DNA of 24,440 nt from a virus. The position numbers and the translations under genes were made by a program. Location: IMG/VR virus record IMGVR_UViG_3300027971_000215, positions 1 through 24,440 of that record; one strand, written 5' to 3'. The notes under the pieces were generated by a model, which was not told where the DNA came from, ran no database searches, and saw only the letters and a list, made by a program, of their open reading frames with translations. Of the stretch, positions 14,345 through 22,162 are shown piece by piece. Position 1 is the stretch's first letter; every line of letters begins with the position of its first letter.

Positions 14345-14880
14345 GCCGAAAGTTTTCTGGCGTAGACAATAAACACGTCGGTGCAGTCGCCCTGCTGGTC
14401 GATGCGGTAGATGGTCATGGCCTGTCTGTTTATCCAGTCGCATATTTTGCGATGGGTGGCGTTACCGTGTGTCTCGATAGCTACGACCTGAAGGGTAGGC
14501 AGTAAATTTTCTATGGCGGCTAGATGTTCCTCAGCTCCCTCAATATCACTTTTTATGTGAGTGATTGAATTAGAGGTAATCCAGTTATAGATCTGATCTA
14601 AGCTGCTGATCGATGCCTGTATAAAATGATCGCCTAGTTCCTGAGTAAGCAGGGCGATGTCCGATTGATTTTGATCGATCCCCAGGTAAAAGGCAGGGTT
14701 TTGTCCTAGATAAAAATATGGGGTGCCAAGACGATCCGCCCGTAGTGGCTCGTCCCAAAAGGCACAGCCCAGATCTAAGACTCTGCTTTGACTATCCACA
14801 GGCATGTGTGCCCAGTGGATAGATGGGTTTTCATCGCACACCCTTCCGTGTTCAATGGTCATAGCTAAGTGAGGATCCAT
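14341..14880 (-). CDS. FkbM-type SAM-dependent methyltransferase
   Basis: The 179-residue protein has a SAM-binding motif VLDLGCA (34-40), the FkbM signature IKSDIEGAE (109-117) and AIETHG (134-139). FkbM enzymes methylate sugar hydroxyls and other oxygen acceptors and are frequent in glycan clusters. It is somewhat shorter than many members but the core is complete. The ATG at 14880 overlaps the upstream glycosyltransferase by 16 bp; an internal ATG at 14862 is an alternative start. The context suggests it caps or modifies a glycan made by the two transferases upstream. Confidence 0.75.
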   Translation of the reverse strand: MDPHLAMTIEHGRVCDENPSIHWAHMPVDSQSRVLDLGCAFWDEPLRADRLGTPYFYLGQNPAFYLGIDQNQSDIALLTQELGDHFIQASISSLDQIYNWITSNSITHIKSDIEGAEEHLAAIENLLPTLQVVAIETHGNATHRKICDWINRQAMTIYRIDQQGDCTDVFIVYARKLSA

Positions 14881-15539
14881 TTTGTTTTTTTATCTAATTC
14901 TGTGGCCACGCGGGTGGCGTGATGATTCTCCTGGTGAAACTCTGGGCTAGGACAAAAGGCACCGCGAGTGGCGCCGATATTCTGGATGCGACTTACCCTG
15001 GGGAAGATCTCCCCGTTGCCCATGCTCTCGCGTACGCTCTGGACGCCACCATCCCAAAAAGAGCTGTCCCAGTTAGGTAACAGATATTTTTCCCATGCGC
15101 TTTTCCACGTAGCCCAGCCCCAAGGGGTAAACCAGTGGCGGAATCCTGCAACGCTGGGATCTGCATCGGCTCCGTGTTGGTTGTAGGCGGAAATGGTGAG
15201 CGTTTGCTTTGGGGCGTGTGTCCGGCCCCACTCCATCCATCGCAAAAAGTCTGGGCTGGGCACGGTATCGTCCTCGAGGTGTATGTGGTAATCGCTAACC
15301 CGAAAGCCCAGCGCCATGCAGTAGCGGATCATGGCGCCGCATCCTAGACGATCGAGCATGACCATGGCCTGCACTCCCTGCCCTTTACAAAATTCTGCAA
15401 TCTCTGGAGTTTTATCTGATGGATCGAGAACGACGACGACGTCGTACTCACTAATCCCCTCGCACTTGGCCAGTGCTTTTAGGGTGGTGGCAAAGTAGTC
15501 CGGCCTGTTGTAGCCAGAAAGTGTGATGGTCTTGTTCAT
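14865..15539 (-). CDS. Glycosyltransferase (GT-A fold)
   Basis: The 224-residue protein begins ITLSGYNRPDYFATTLKAL, the start of a GT-A nucleotide-sugar domain, and has the metal-binding acidic motif LEDD (88-91). The later block HWFTPWGWATWKSAW (135-149) and SRIQNIG (183-189) recur in a group of phage and bacterial glycosyltransferases. The donor sugar cannot be read. The ATG overlaps the stop of the two-domain transferase (ATGA), so both should be made together. No membrane segment, so it is cytoplasmic and acts on a soluble or virion-protein acceptor, or on a lipid-linked one through partners. Confidence 0.8.
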   Translation of the reverse strand: MNKTITLSGYNRPDYFATTLKALAKCEGISEYDVVVVLDPSDKTPEIAEFCKGQGVQAMVMLDRLGCGAMIRYCMALGFRVSDYHIHLEDDTVPSPDFLRWMEWGRTHAPKQTLTISAYNQHGADADPSVAGFRHWFTPWGWATWKSAWEKYLLPNWDSSFWDGGVQSVRESMGNGEIFPRVSRIQNIGATRGAFCPSPEFHQENHHATRVATELDKKTKWILT

Positions 15540-17677
15540 CCCTTGAGCAAGGCGTACGCCGCCAGATTGCCCCCGGTGGCTTTATTATTTTGCAGGGCAT
15601 CGGCGCCCAACCCTTCTGGACGGATGCGGATGCCGCCGGAGCGCGAAAAGTCCGGCGTGTTGCAAACAAGTGTTTTGATTCCGTTTTTTTGTAGCGCCTT
15701 ACTCATAACAAAATCGTCCGCAAGGAAGTGGGCACGGCCGACCGCGTCGAGGTTAGCAAACTCCTTGGGACTCATCGCAGGCCAGAGATCTGCGCTGGGC
15801 ATATCCGAGCGCCGACAGATGACGCCAGCAAAGCCCTCGAGGATCTCGGCGTGGCCGAGGTGGTCGGGTGCGATGGCGTAGCCCGTGGAGCCTGTCATAA
15901 AAAAGCCACAGATCCCTAGCGCCGCTTTTTGCGTTTTGTTTTGTTCGTCGGCGAGGACCTGCAACATCGTGGGACCGTAGAGGATATCGTCATCGCACCA
16001 GACGATCTGGGCGGTGGGATCCTGCTCGGCCGCCATCGCACCGATAAACTTGGTGGCGGGGCCGTGGTCTAGGGTTCGGTTAATTTCTAATTTACCAGAA
16101 TCCGCTAGAGCTAAGAGCTCGGCGGGGATATCCCCAAAGCGTTCGCCTGTGCGGGCGAGTTTTTCTGGTACGGAAAGGATGATGCGATCGGCTGGGCGTG
16201 ACTGTGCCAAGAGACTCTGGATGGTAGGCAGGATCTTTCCAATCCGCGTGGGGGTTGTGGTAAGTCCGACGACTATTTTGCCTGGGCGATCTATAGGATC
16301 GGGTAGGCGGACGGCCGCGGCTGGGATGGTGCCCTGGCTAATAAGATCTACATCCCAGCGCAGTGGTGGGCAGGCGGTGTCCTTATCACATTTTACAAAG
16401 AGCAGGATCCGGCCGAGAGCTGCGGCGGTGGCCTCTTCTGCATCCTTAACGATGTGGATCCGTTTGCCCGCGATCTCAGTGCCGGGATCGGTAATAAAGA
16501 GGTACTGGATGGCGGCCGGATTGTCCGACGTATCCATAAAGAATTTCTGTAGGCGGAAAGCGTCTTGGAATGGGCCGTTGAACACGATGGTGATTTGGCC
16601 CCAGTTCCCGCGGAAGTTTTCCCGTAGGCAACGATCCGCATCCGCGGTCTGGCCGACGGCTCGCAGGCACTGCTCGATGAGTAGCTTGGGTAGGTGGCCG
16701 TACCACTTGGCGTCCAGATTCCAGATAACGCCTGGGGGACGCGGTAACGTCTCGACCATATTGAGCAGGCGGACGGCTTCGGAGAAGTTACCCTCGTCGA
16801 TGAGAAGTGTGGCGAGGTGGCCGTAGGCTTCGCGACGGGTGGGGCAACGGGCGATGCCCATGCCGAGGTACTTGCGCTTTTTAACGTGATCCGCGCACAT
16901 GACGCCAGCCATGCAGAAAAGCTGGTAGCGTTCCGTCTCGCCTAGATCTGGATGCTCAAGGCCGAGGAGTGTGGGGCCGATGCTCTCTTGATAAAGGCCG
17001 CGCAGATATCCCTCTTGGGCTAAGTAATAAAGATTCATCCCGGTATGTTGTAAGAGGGTGCCGAGGATCCGTTTGTTGCGATCGCTAGAATTTTTCTTAC
17101 AGGTGTTAGGTGCGTGAATGACGACGAGGTGATCGGCTAGGCCGACGCCCATGCCAGGGACGGGTTTGACTCGTTCATGGACGGCTCGTTCCCAGATGGC
17201 TGGCAGAGTGCCGTCGGGCTGGCGCCGAAAGATACGTTCCCGGCGGTTATCCCGCATCCCGCTATTCTGGACGTCGTACCGGGTGACTAAAATTTCCCAG
17301 CCTTCTTTGGCTTGTTCACGGACGAGGACGGCGTCGCGGTGTAGTTTAGCCTGGCCGGGATCCAGCAGGTCGTCCGCATCGAACCAGACGACGTACTTCC
17401 CTGTGGCTAGGTTGAAGGCTTTGTTTCTGGCGGCGGCGAAATTGTCGATATGAGGCCAGTCAGCGTGCTCGGGTGCGTTCTGGTACTCGCCCCAGACTAA
17501 AGCCTCGCCAGCGGCCTCCTGAGCGCAAATACGCACACTCTGCGCATCATTTTTACCACAAGCGGAGACGACGACGACTTCGTCCCATAGACCTGCACAG
17601 GACTTAATTAAACGGGCGACGAGTTCCCCTTCGTTGGGGCCGACGATTAAAGCTAAAGAAATAAGGGGGGTATTCAT
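15536..17677 (-). CDS. Two-domain glycosyltransferase
   Basis: The protein has 713 residues from the ATG at 17677; the frame is open upstream but those codons lie over the capsid-distal hairpin. The N-terminal GT2-like domain begins PLISLALIVGPNEGELVARL and has FDADD at 99-103. A middle part (about 210-350) has TPR-like helices (EAYGHLATLLIDEGNFSEA). The C-terminal domain starts near IVVGLTTTPTRIGKILPTI and has WCDDD near 560-564, a second acidic donor-binding motif, with a later FLADDFVMSKAL. It may add two different sugars. It is the first gene after the capsid hairpin and is coupled to the next transferase by ATGA. Acceptor unknown. Confidence 0.8.
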   Translation of the reverse strand: MNTPLISLALIVGPNEGELVARLIKSCAGLWDEVVVVSACGKNDAQSVRICAQEAAGEALVWGEYQNAPEHADWPHIDNFAAARNKAFNLATGKYVVWFDADDLLDPGQAKLHRDAVLVREQAKEGWEILVTRYDVQNSGMRDNRRERIFRRQPDGTLPAIWERAVHERVKPVPGMGVGLADHLVVIHAPNTCKKNSSDRNKRILGTLLQHTGMNLYYLAQEGYLRGLYQESIGPTLLGLEHPDLGETERYQLFCMAGVMCADHVKKRKYLGMGIARCPTRREAYGHLATLLIDEGNFSEAVRLLNMVETLPRPPGVIWNLDAKWYGHLPKLLIEQCLRAVGQTADADRCLRENFRGNWGQITIVFNGPFQDAFRLQKFFMDTSDNPAAIQYLFITDPGTEIAGKRIHIVKDAEEATAAALGRILLFVKCDKDTACPPLRWDVDLISQGTIPAAAVRLPDPIDRPGKIVVGLTTTPTRIGKILPTIQSLLAQSRPADRIILSVPEKLARTGERFGDIPAELLALADSGKLEINRTLDHGPATKFIGAMAAEQDPTAQIVWCDDDILYGPTMLQVLADEQNKTQKAALGICGFFMTGSTGYAIAPDHLGHAEILEGFAGVICRRSDMPSADLWPAMSPKEFANLDAVGRAHFLADDFVMSKALQKNGIKTLVCNTPDFSRSGGIRIRPEGLGADALQNNKATGGNLAAYALLKG

Positions 17678-17695
17678 ATTTTTTGAGTTGGGAAA

Positions 17696-17723
17696 GCCCA
17701 GCGCACCCCCCGATGCGCTGGGC
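17696..17723 (-). terminator. Hairpin after the major capsid gene
   Basis: A perfect 10-bp inverted repeat (GCCCAGCGCA / TGCGCTGGGC) with an 8-base loop starts about 20 bases after the capsid stop codon. On the minus strand it is followed by TTTCCC rather than a long U tract, so it may only partly terminate. Capsid genes are often followed by such structures, which protect the abundant capsid mRNA and lower expression of the genes behind it, here the glycosyltransferases. Confidence 0.6.
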
Positions 17724-17743
17724 AACCCAGATGAATCTGTGAC

Positions 17744-18619
17744 TTAGACCAACCGAACGAGCGAGGCTGTCGATCCACGTCCGCATCCGAAGAGCAAGAT
17801 GTAGGACCGATTACGCGTTCCGAGCGTAGGATTGTAGAACTCGCGCATCTGCAGGCTGAGGCCGCTGACGGGTTCCGTTACGTTTTCGATGGAGCCGGGG
17901 TAGTCCGAAGGAACTTCGGGCAGACGCGCCGCCACCAGGAGCGCTTCCTGTTGAGCCGCGAAGCCTTTGCTGATCGCGGAAGGGAGCGAAGGGTAGCTGA
18001 ACACTTCGATGCCGTTTACGATTCCAACTGATCCAGTGCGAACCGTATCACCTTGGATCTGGGCGTTAGCCACAATCGATGTGTCGTTGAGCAGGCTGGC
18101 TTTGTTATTCGGAGACACGATTGCGTAGCGGCTGCCGCTAGGCACTTTGTTTCCGTCGAGCACCACACCCATCGAAACGATGGAGCGGTAGCTGAGAACG
18201 TCGGCCGCCACGGTCATTGTGGAGGTATAGGACGCTGCGCTGATTGTGCCGAGCAAGGTGTCCACCATGGATTTTCCGATCGCGTGTGCGGCGGAAGCGG
18301 CGAAACGCTCAATCAAGTTGATCGAGGAGCTGGCTGCTTCGGAATCATTGATCGCCACAGTGCTGTGGATCAAGTTATCCAGCGACACGATGCAATCGGT
18401 CTGCGTGCGGTCTCCCGCGACGTATCCGTTTGCAGTGCTGTAGGCCACCGCGGTTGCCGCGGTAATCAGGTGGGTGGTGACGATATCGCCCTTACGAGCG
18501 GAAGCGTCGGAGAAGTCCGCGTAGGCGGACGTGAGGAAAGGGAATTGCTCCACCAAGAGGCTGAGCGCCCGTTGGGAAACTAACTTTCCGTTGCTGACTG
18601 ATGCGAGTGTGTTTGCCAT
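17744..18619 (-). CDS. Major capsid protein
   Basis: The 291-residue protein shows the pattern of HK97-fold coat proteins of the P22/gp5-like group. It has an N-terminal MANTLASVSNGKLVSQRAL helix, then ARKGDIVTTHLITAATAV, a long central helix (SSSINLIERFAASAAHAIG) and SGSRYAIVSPNNKASLLND in the A domain. It forms the icosahedral shell. It lies directly behind the protease-scaffold gene with an AAGGA ribosome site in the 21-bp spacer, and a stem-loop follows its stop. The G+C content and codon use look even and conservative. A long antisense frame over it is a shadow. Confidence 0.85.
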   Translation of the reverse strand: MANTLASVSNGKLVSQRALSLLVEQFPFLTSAYADFSDASARKGDIVTTHLITAATAVAYSTANGYVAGDRTQTDCIVSLDNLIHSTVAINDSEAASSSINLIERFAASAAHAIGKSMVDTLLGTISAASYTSTMTVAADVLSYRSIVSMGVVLDGNKVPSGSRYAIVSPNNKASLLNDTSIVANAQIQGDTVRTGSVGIVNGIEVFSYPSLPSAISKGFAAQQEALLVAARLPEVPSDYPGSIENVTEPVSGLSLQMREFYNPTLGTRNRSYILLFGCGRGSTASLVRLV

Positions 18620-18640
18620 ATGTCTATCCTTCTTTCTTTG

Positions 18641-19579
18641 TTATCGTGCGAGCTGGTTTAGTTTTTGATAAATCACAGCCGCACGACTGGGATTTTTTTC
18701 ATCGTTGAACTGCTTAAGCAGGTCAGCGCGTGAAAGGGTGGGTGCCACAATTTCGAGGGGTTGTGTGCCTCGGCTAGCTTCGAGATCAATTTTTAAGCGG
18801 CTGAGTTCGTTGTTCAGCGCGACGATCTTAGGATCCTCGGCCAGTTCAACGGCTACTTCGGCCACGGCGGGAAGTTCGGGTGTCGCTTCGGCCACAACCT
18901 CAGCGGCGGGCGCGGGGGCGGGTTCGGCTGCGACTTCGGGTTCGGAGAGCTTGGCGCTCATGGCGGGCTCTTCGACGACATCGCTAGAAGCGTCGACGGA
19001 AACGATTGCAAGAATCTGATTCATGACGGCGAGAAGATCGGTGATGGTTGGCTCGGCCAATTTGGTTTCCAGAGCCGCTGGCGCGGGCGCGGTCACGATC
19101 TCCGGCGCTTGTTCAACTTTTGTATCGGTCATAAGCGTTTGGACGCTGTCAACCTGAGCGCGAAAAACTCCCGTGGGATTGGCCGCGGGATTTAAAACAA
19201 GATCGACGGAATACAAGTTTGTGACGTTCGCCAGGACGGTGCCGTCCTTAGCTTCCCTGGGGATCCCGGCAAAGCTGATGGAGAAGCCGATTTGCGTGGG
19301 CAGAGTGCTAATGATCTCGGAGAAGTAGGAAAAGCCGTCGTGCGATTCAAAGAGGACGAGATCGGCGCGGACGCGGCCGCCGTCTAAGGCAAAGTCTTCG
19401 AGGTATCCGATGATGTTGGAGATGCTGGAGCTGTGGTCGCTGAGGACTTTAACTTGGCCAGCGGCGTTCCCGGCCTGGACTACTTGGTCGAGGGTGTCGG
19501 CATCTACGACCATGCCATGACCCAGTGCGGGTCCGGCGGTGATTACGCTTACTTTACGAAATAATTTGATTGAGGCCAT
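18641..19579 (-). CDS. Prohead protease fused to scaffold-like domain
   Basis: Of the 312 residues, about 1-145 form a capsid maturation protease of the HK97/Mu I type. Likely catalytic residues are His49 in SDHSSS and Ser100 in GFSISF, and the conserved end of the domain is LYSVDLVLNPAANP (122-135). Residues 150-275 are Ala/Pro/Glu-rich and disordered, then a coiled helix (IVALNNELSRLKIDLEAS) and a C-terminal helical tail follow, as in internal scaffolds. The protein would guide shell assembly and then cleave the scaffold. An internal ATG at 19132 (Met150) could start a separate 163-residue scaffold, like Nu3 inside lambda C, but has no ribosome site. Confidence 0.75.
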   Translation of the reverse strand: MASIKLFRKVSVITAGPALGHGMVVDADTLDQVVQAGNAAGQVKVLSDHSSSISNIIGYLEDFALDGGRVRADLVLFESHDGFSYFSEIISTLPTQIGFSISFAGIPREAKDGTVLANVTNLYSVDLVLNPAANPTGVFRAQVDSVQTLMTDTKVEQAPEIVTAPAPAALETKLAEPTITDLLAVMNQILAIVSVDASSDVVEEPAMSAKLSEPEVAAEPAPAPAAEVVAEATPELPAVAEVAVELAEDPKIVALNNELSRLKIDLEASRGTQPLEIVAPTLSRADLLKQFNDEKNPSRAAVIYQKLNQLAR

Positions 19580-19600
19580 GCCCGCGCATGGCGTGTCAAA

Positions 19601-20116
19601 TTAGTTGCGAGAATTTACGGGGCTGGGAAAGTAAGGCTGGTAGGCGACGGATTCACCGCCAGATGGAGGGGGTGGCGGTACATGGCTTATGGCTTGGGTG
19701 ATTGCGTTACAAAGTTTAACCGCATCCCGCCTTGATTTCATAATCAGCGTTTGATTGCCAAGACCACTAAATTGCAGGGATACAAACCAAGCAAAGGTCA
19801 GTGCTTTTTTAAGTTTAAAGAGGCCAAAGGCAGCCAGGACACCGCCTAGAGCGTAACTTTTATTTGCTATAAAACCGATGCCACAAACCAACGCAAAGCC
19901 TCCAATAATAATTCTAAACAAGGTAGTGATGGTTTCTTTTTCTTTGGAATAGGACACGCCGATAACTTGAGGTATGGCAAACGCTTGGTTATAGGGTGAG
20001 CCAATGAGAATTGCTTTTTGAGTTACGCGGATGGTGCGGTCCTTAAAAAACACGACTTCTTCATTTTCTTCGGAAGGGGCGCGATCGGACGAATGAAAAT
20101 GTATCCTACTGCTCAC
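19601..20116 (-). CDS. Two-TM membrane protein, DUF6232-like
   Basis: The 171-residue protein has an N-terminal beta part (VVFFKDRTIRVTQKAILIGSP, then AIPQVIGVS) leading to two hydrophobic spans (about 66-84 and 88-101). After them come beta strands and a helix (RRDAVKLCNAITQAIS) and a Pro-rich end. This layout resembles DUF6232-type proteins found in bacteria; the assignment is by pattern only. The start GTG lacks a clear ribosome site. It lies between portal and protease, where no structural role is expected, and is AT-richer than neighbours, so it is probably an acquired accessory gene acting in the host membrane. Confidence 0.55.
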   Translation of the reverse strand: MSSRIHFHSSDRAPSEENEEVVFFKDRTIRVTQKAILIGSPYNQAFAIPQVIGVSYSKEKETITTLFRIIIGGFALVCGIGFIANKSYALGGVLAAFGLFKLKKALTFAWFVSLQFSGLGNQTLIMKSRRDAVKLCNAITQAISHVPPPPPSGGESVAYQPYFPSPVNSRN

Positions 20117-20150
20117 CCCTCAAGCCTGCTCCCCTTGGAAGCCGTAGCAA

Positions 20151-21809
20151 CTACTTTCGCTTTTTAGTTTTTGGGCGGTACTTACCGATGCCAAGGGCTG
20201 AGACGATCATTTCCTGCTCCGCCTTCGTTAGTGTAAAGTCGGCATCGTCGCGCATGGTGAACGTATCTGTGGACGGTGCGGGGGCGGATTCTGCAACTGG
20301 CTGAGGAATAGGCGCGGGCTCTGGCTCGGCCATCGTCAGGTGGACGACCACTTCCCTCGCTTCTAGCGCTGGGGTGACGGTTGTCTCTTGAGTGGCCGGA
20401 GCTGATGGGGCGTTGATCGCTGGGGCCGCTACTGGCGCGTTATTCAAAATCTGAATTGCGGTGGTCTCAATTCCAGCGGCTTTACACTGGGTTTGAATAT
20501 AAACAGATTCAGAGATTCTCTGGTTAATAGCAGTTTGATAATCCTCTCCGCGGGAGGCGTACACCTGAGCCATCGTCGTCAGGCCCATCTTTAGGTCTTC
20601 TCGGTCAGCTGCACTATCGCGGCCGGCGTCTATGGTGGCCTTTGCTGGCGTGTGATACTCGGCTGCCCACCACTGCATCACGCCTTTAGGCGGGGTGAGA
20701 TCTCCACGCTTGATCGCCTTGGCTAGTGCCCACTTGCGCACGCGAGAGATGAACTGAACAATGACGGTCTGGGCTACTTCATCGAAACGCCGTTGGGCTT
20801 GGCCAAGTATAAGTCTAGTGTTTGGTCCAGAGAGCGTGGACGGATCCCACATCATCGCGTACGGCAGGCCGAGAGTTTGCGCGATGGCTTTGAGATACTG
20901 ATCCATGTGGGTCTGGAGGTTTTGGCTGGGCCGATCGTTTTTAATCTCACGCAATACCTTACCGATCGGAACATTAAGTAAGGCACCGCCGCCAAATATC
21001 TTGTCGGTAGTGAGATTAAAATCGTCGGTGGATGTGGGATTAAAAAAGCCTGGGCCAGAGTTGCTCGATGATTCTAAGGCAAGGCCGATCTGGCCTGCTC
21101 TTTTTAGTGCAAGCATTTCTGTCTCAAGAATTTCGGAGCGATCAAGGCAGGTGTTGATGCAGGATGCTAGTTTACTGATCGAGCGCACTTCGTCGGCTCG
21201 ATCGCGTTCGGCAAGTAAGATGAGATCGTTAGCCTGGACTTCTGTAAATTTTTCGCCGTCATTTCCAGATCGGACATAGTAACTGAGCGGGCGACCATTT
21301 TTATTAAGGCGCACTCCGTCGAAAACATTCGGTTCGTTTGAAAGATAGCCGGGCGTTTCACAGCGGTGCCCTTCGACTAGCTGGATCATAGGCCAGCCGT
21401 CGCCGTTATCTGTCAGCAAGGCAAATATCTCGTTATCCCGTAACATGGTGCGAGTGGCCACCTGTTGCATTGTGTTCCAATCTAAAATTCCTCTGACGTC
21501 GCAACTGCCCGACCACATATCAAACCACGCCTCGGCGTCGTTGTTCCAGCCTTCGTCAGATGTGCGACTCTGAGCTTTGATGCCAGCGCCGATGGTATTG
21601 CGAGTGATGGTATCGATCGCGCCACGGATGGTGGGGTCATTGTAACAAAGCCAGCGGGCGAGACTAGAAACTGCCTGACGCGAAGCGGCCGAGACGTCGA
21701 GCCTAGTATCGGCTAGCTGTGCTTCGACAAAACGACGCTTGCGAGTGTCGGGGCCGACGGCCCGGAGCATGCGGCTCCAAGTGCTAATTATTTTTGATCC
21801 TAAGGCCAT
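20151..21809 (-). CDS. Portal protein, lambda B family
   Basis: The 552-residue protein matches the lambda-type portal pattern: SLARWLCYNDPTIRGAIDT and TRNTIGAGIKAQ near the N-terminus, then MLRDNEIFALL, LVEGHRCETP, GRPLSYYV and ANDLILLAERDRADEVR. Further on are KAIAQTLGLPYAMMWDPST and LILGQAQRRFDEVAQTV. The portal forms the dodecameric ring through which DNA is packed and ejected. The last 100 residues are Ala/Pro-rich and end KYRPKTKKRK. The start is one base after the stop of the gpW-position gene. The lambda arrangement of terminase, W, portal and protease is kept, apart from one inserted gene. Confidence 0.9.
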   Translation of the reverse strand: MALGSKIISTWSRMLRAVGPDTRKRRFVEAQLADTRLDVSAASRQAVSSLARWLCYNDPTIRGAIDTITRNTIGAGIKAQSRTSDEGWNNDAEAWFDMWSGSCDVRGILDWNTMQQVATRTMLRDNEIFALLTDNGDGWPMIQLVEGHRCETPGYLSNEPNVFDGVRLNKNGRPLSYYVRSGNDGEKFTEVQANDLILLAERDRADEVRSISKLASCINTCLDRSEILETEMLALKRAGQIGLALESSSNSGPGFFNPTSTDDFNLTTDKIFGGGALLNVPIGKVLREIKNDRPSQNLQTHMDQYLKAIAQTLGLPYAMMWDPSTLSGPNTRLILGQAQRRFDEVAQTVIVQFISRVRKWALAKAIKRGDLTPPKGVMQWWAAEYHTPAKATIDAGRDSAADREDLKMGLTTMAQVYASRGEDYQTAINQRISESVYIQTQCKAAGIETTAIQILNNAPVAAPAINAPSAPATQETTVTPALEAREVVVHLTMAEPEPAPIPQPVAESAPAPSTDTFTMRDDADFTLTKAEQEMIVSALGIGKYRPKTKKRK

Positions 21810-21810
21810 A

Positions 21811-22140
21811 TTAGACTCCGCCTGGTAAGGCGTTTTCTAGGAAACGCGGGTAAGAAACCATGGACTGATCGCCGGTGAAGATTGCCGCGACTTGTGCGTC
21901 GGTTTTGCCGTTGGTAAGGCGCCATCCTTCTAACGCTGCCTTAACCACCTCTACTGGGGTGATGCCGGTGGTGACTTGGTAGCTGAACGATTTACCCGCA
22001 ACGGATGCGGAGATCATGGTGCGGCCGCCGTTTTGAAAGACGGTGGCTTGGCCAGCGGCGATTGCTTCAAGGGCAAGGACCAGCGCCTGAGCGTTCTTAG
22101 ACGCTTGAATCCATAGGGAAAAAAGGAGAGCACGATCCAC
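21811..22140 (-). CDS. gpW-position head-tail joining protein candidate
   Basis: The 109-residue protein has an N-terminal helix (ALLFSLWIQASKNAQALVLAL), a short beta hairpin (GRTMISASVAGKSFSYQV) and C-terminal helices. This alpha + beta-hairpin arrangement and the slot between large terminase and portal match lambda gpW, although gpW itself is only about 70 residues. The start is GTG, 23 bp after the terminase stop; an ATG overlapping that stop is in another frame and soon closes. Function by position. Confidence 0.5.
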   Translation of the reverse strand: MDRALLFSLWIQASKNAQALVLALEAIAAGQATVFQNGGRTMISASVAGKSFSYQVTTGITPVEVVKAALEGWRLTNGKTDAQVAAIFTGDQSMVSYPRFLENALPGGV

Positions 22141-22162
22141 GACTTCGTTGGGGTGGTGTCAA

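Noticed and set aside
16014-16826. 270-residue plus-strand frame
   Set aside because: It is antisense to the two-domain glycosyltransferase and is Ser/Arg-rich, as expected of a shadow in G+C-rich coding DNA.
18053-18583. 176-residue plus-strand frame over the capsid gene
   Set aside because: It lies wholly antisense to the major capsid gene; its His/Cys/Gly-rich product has no domain, and it has no ribosome site.
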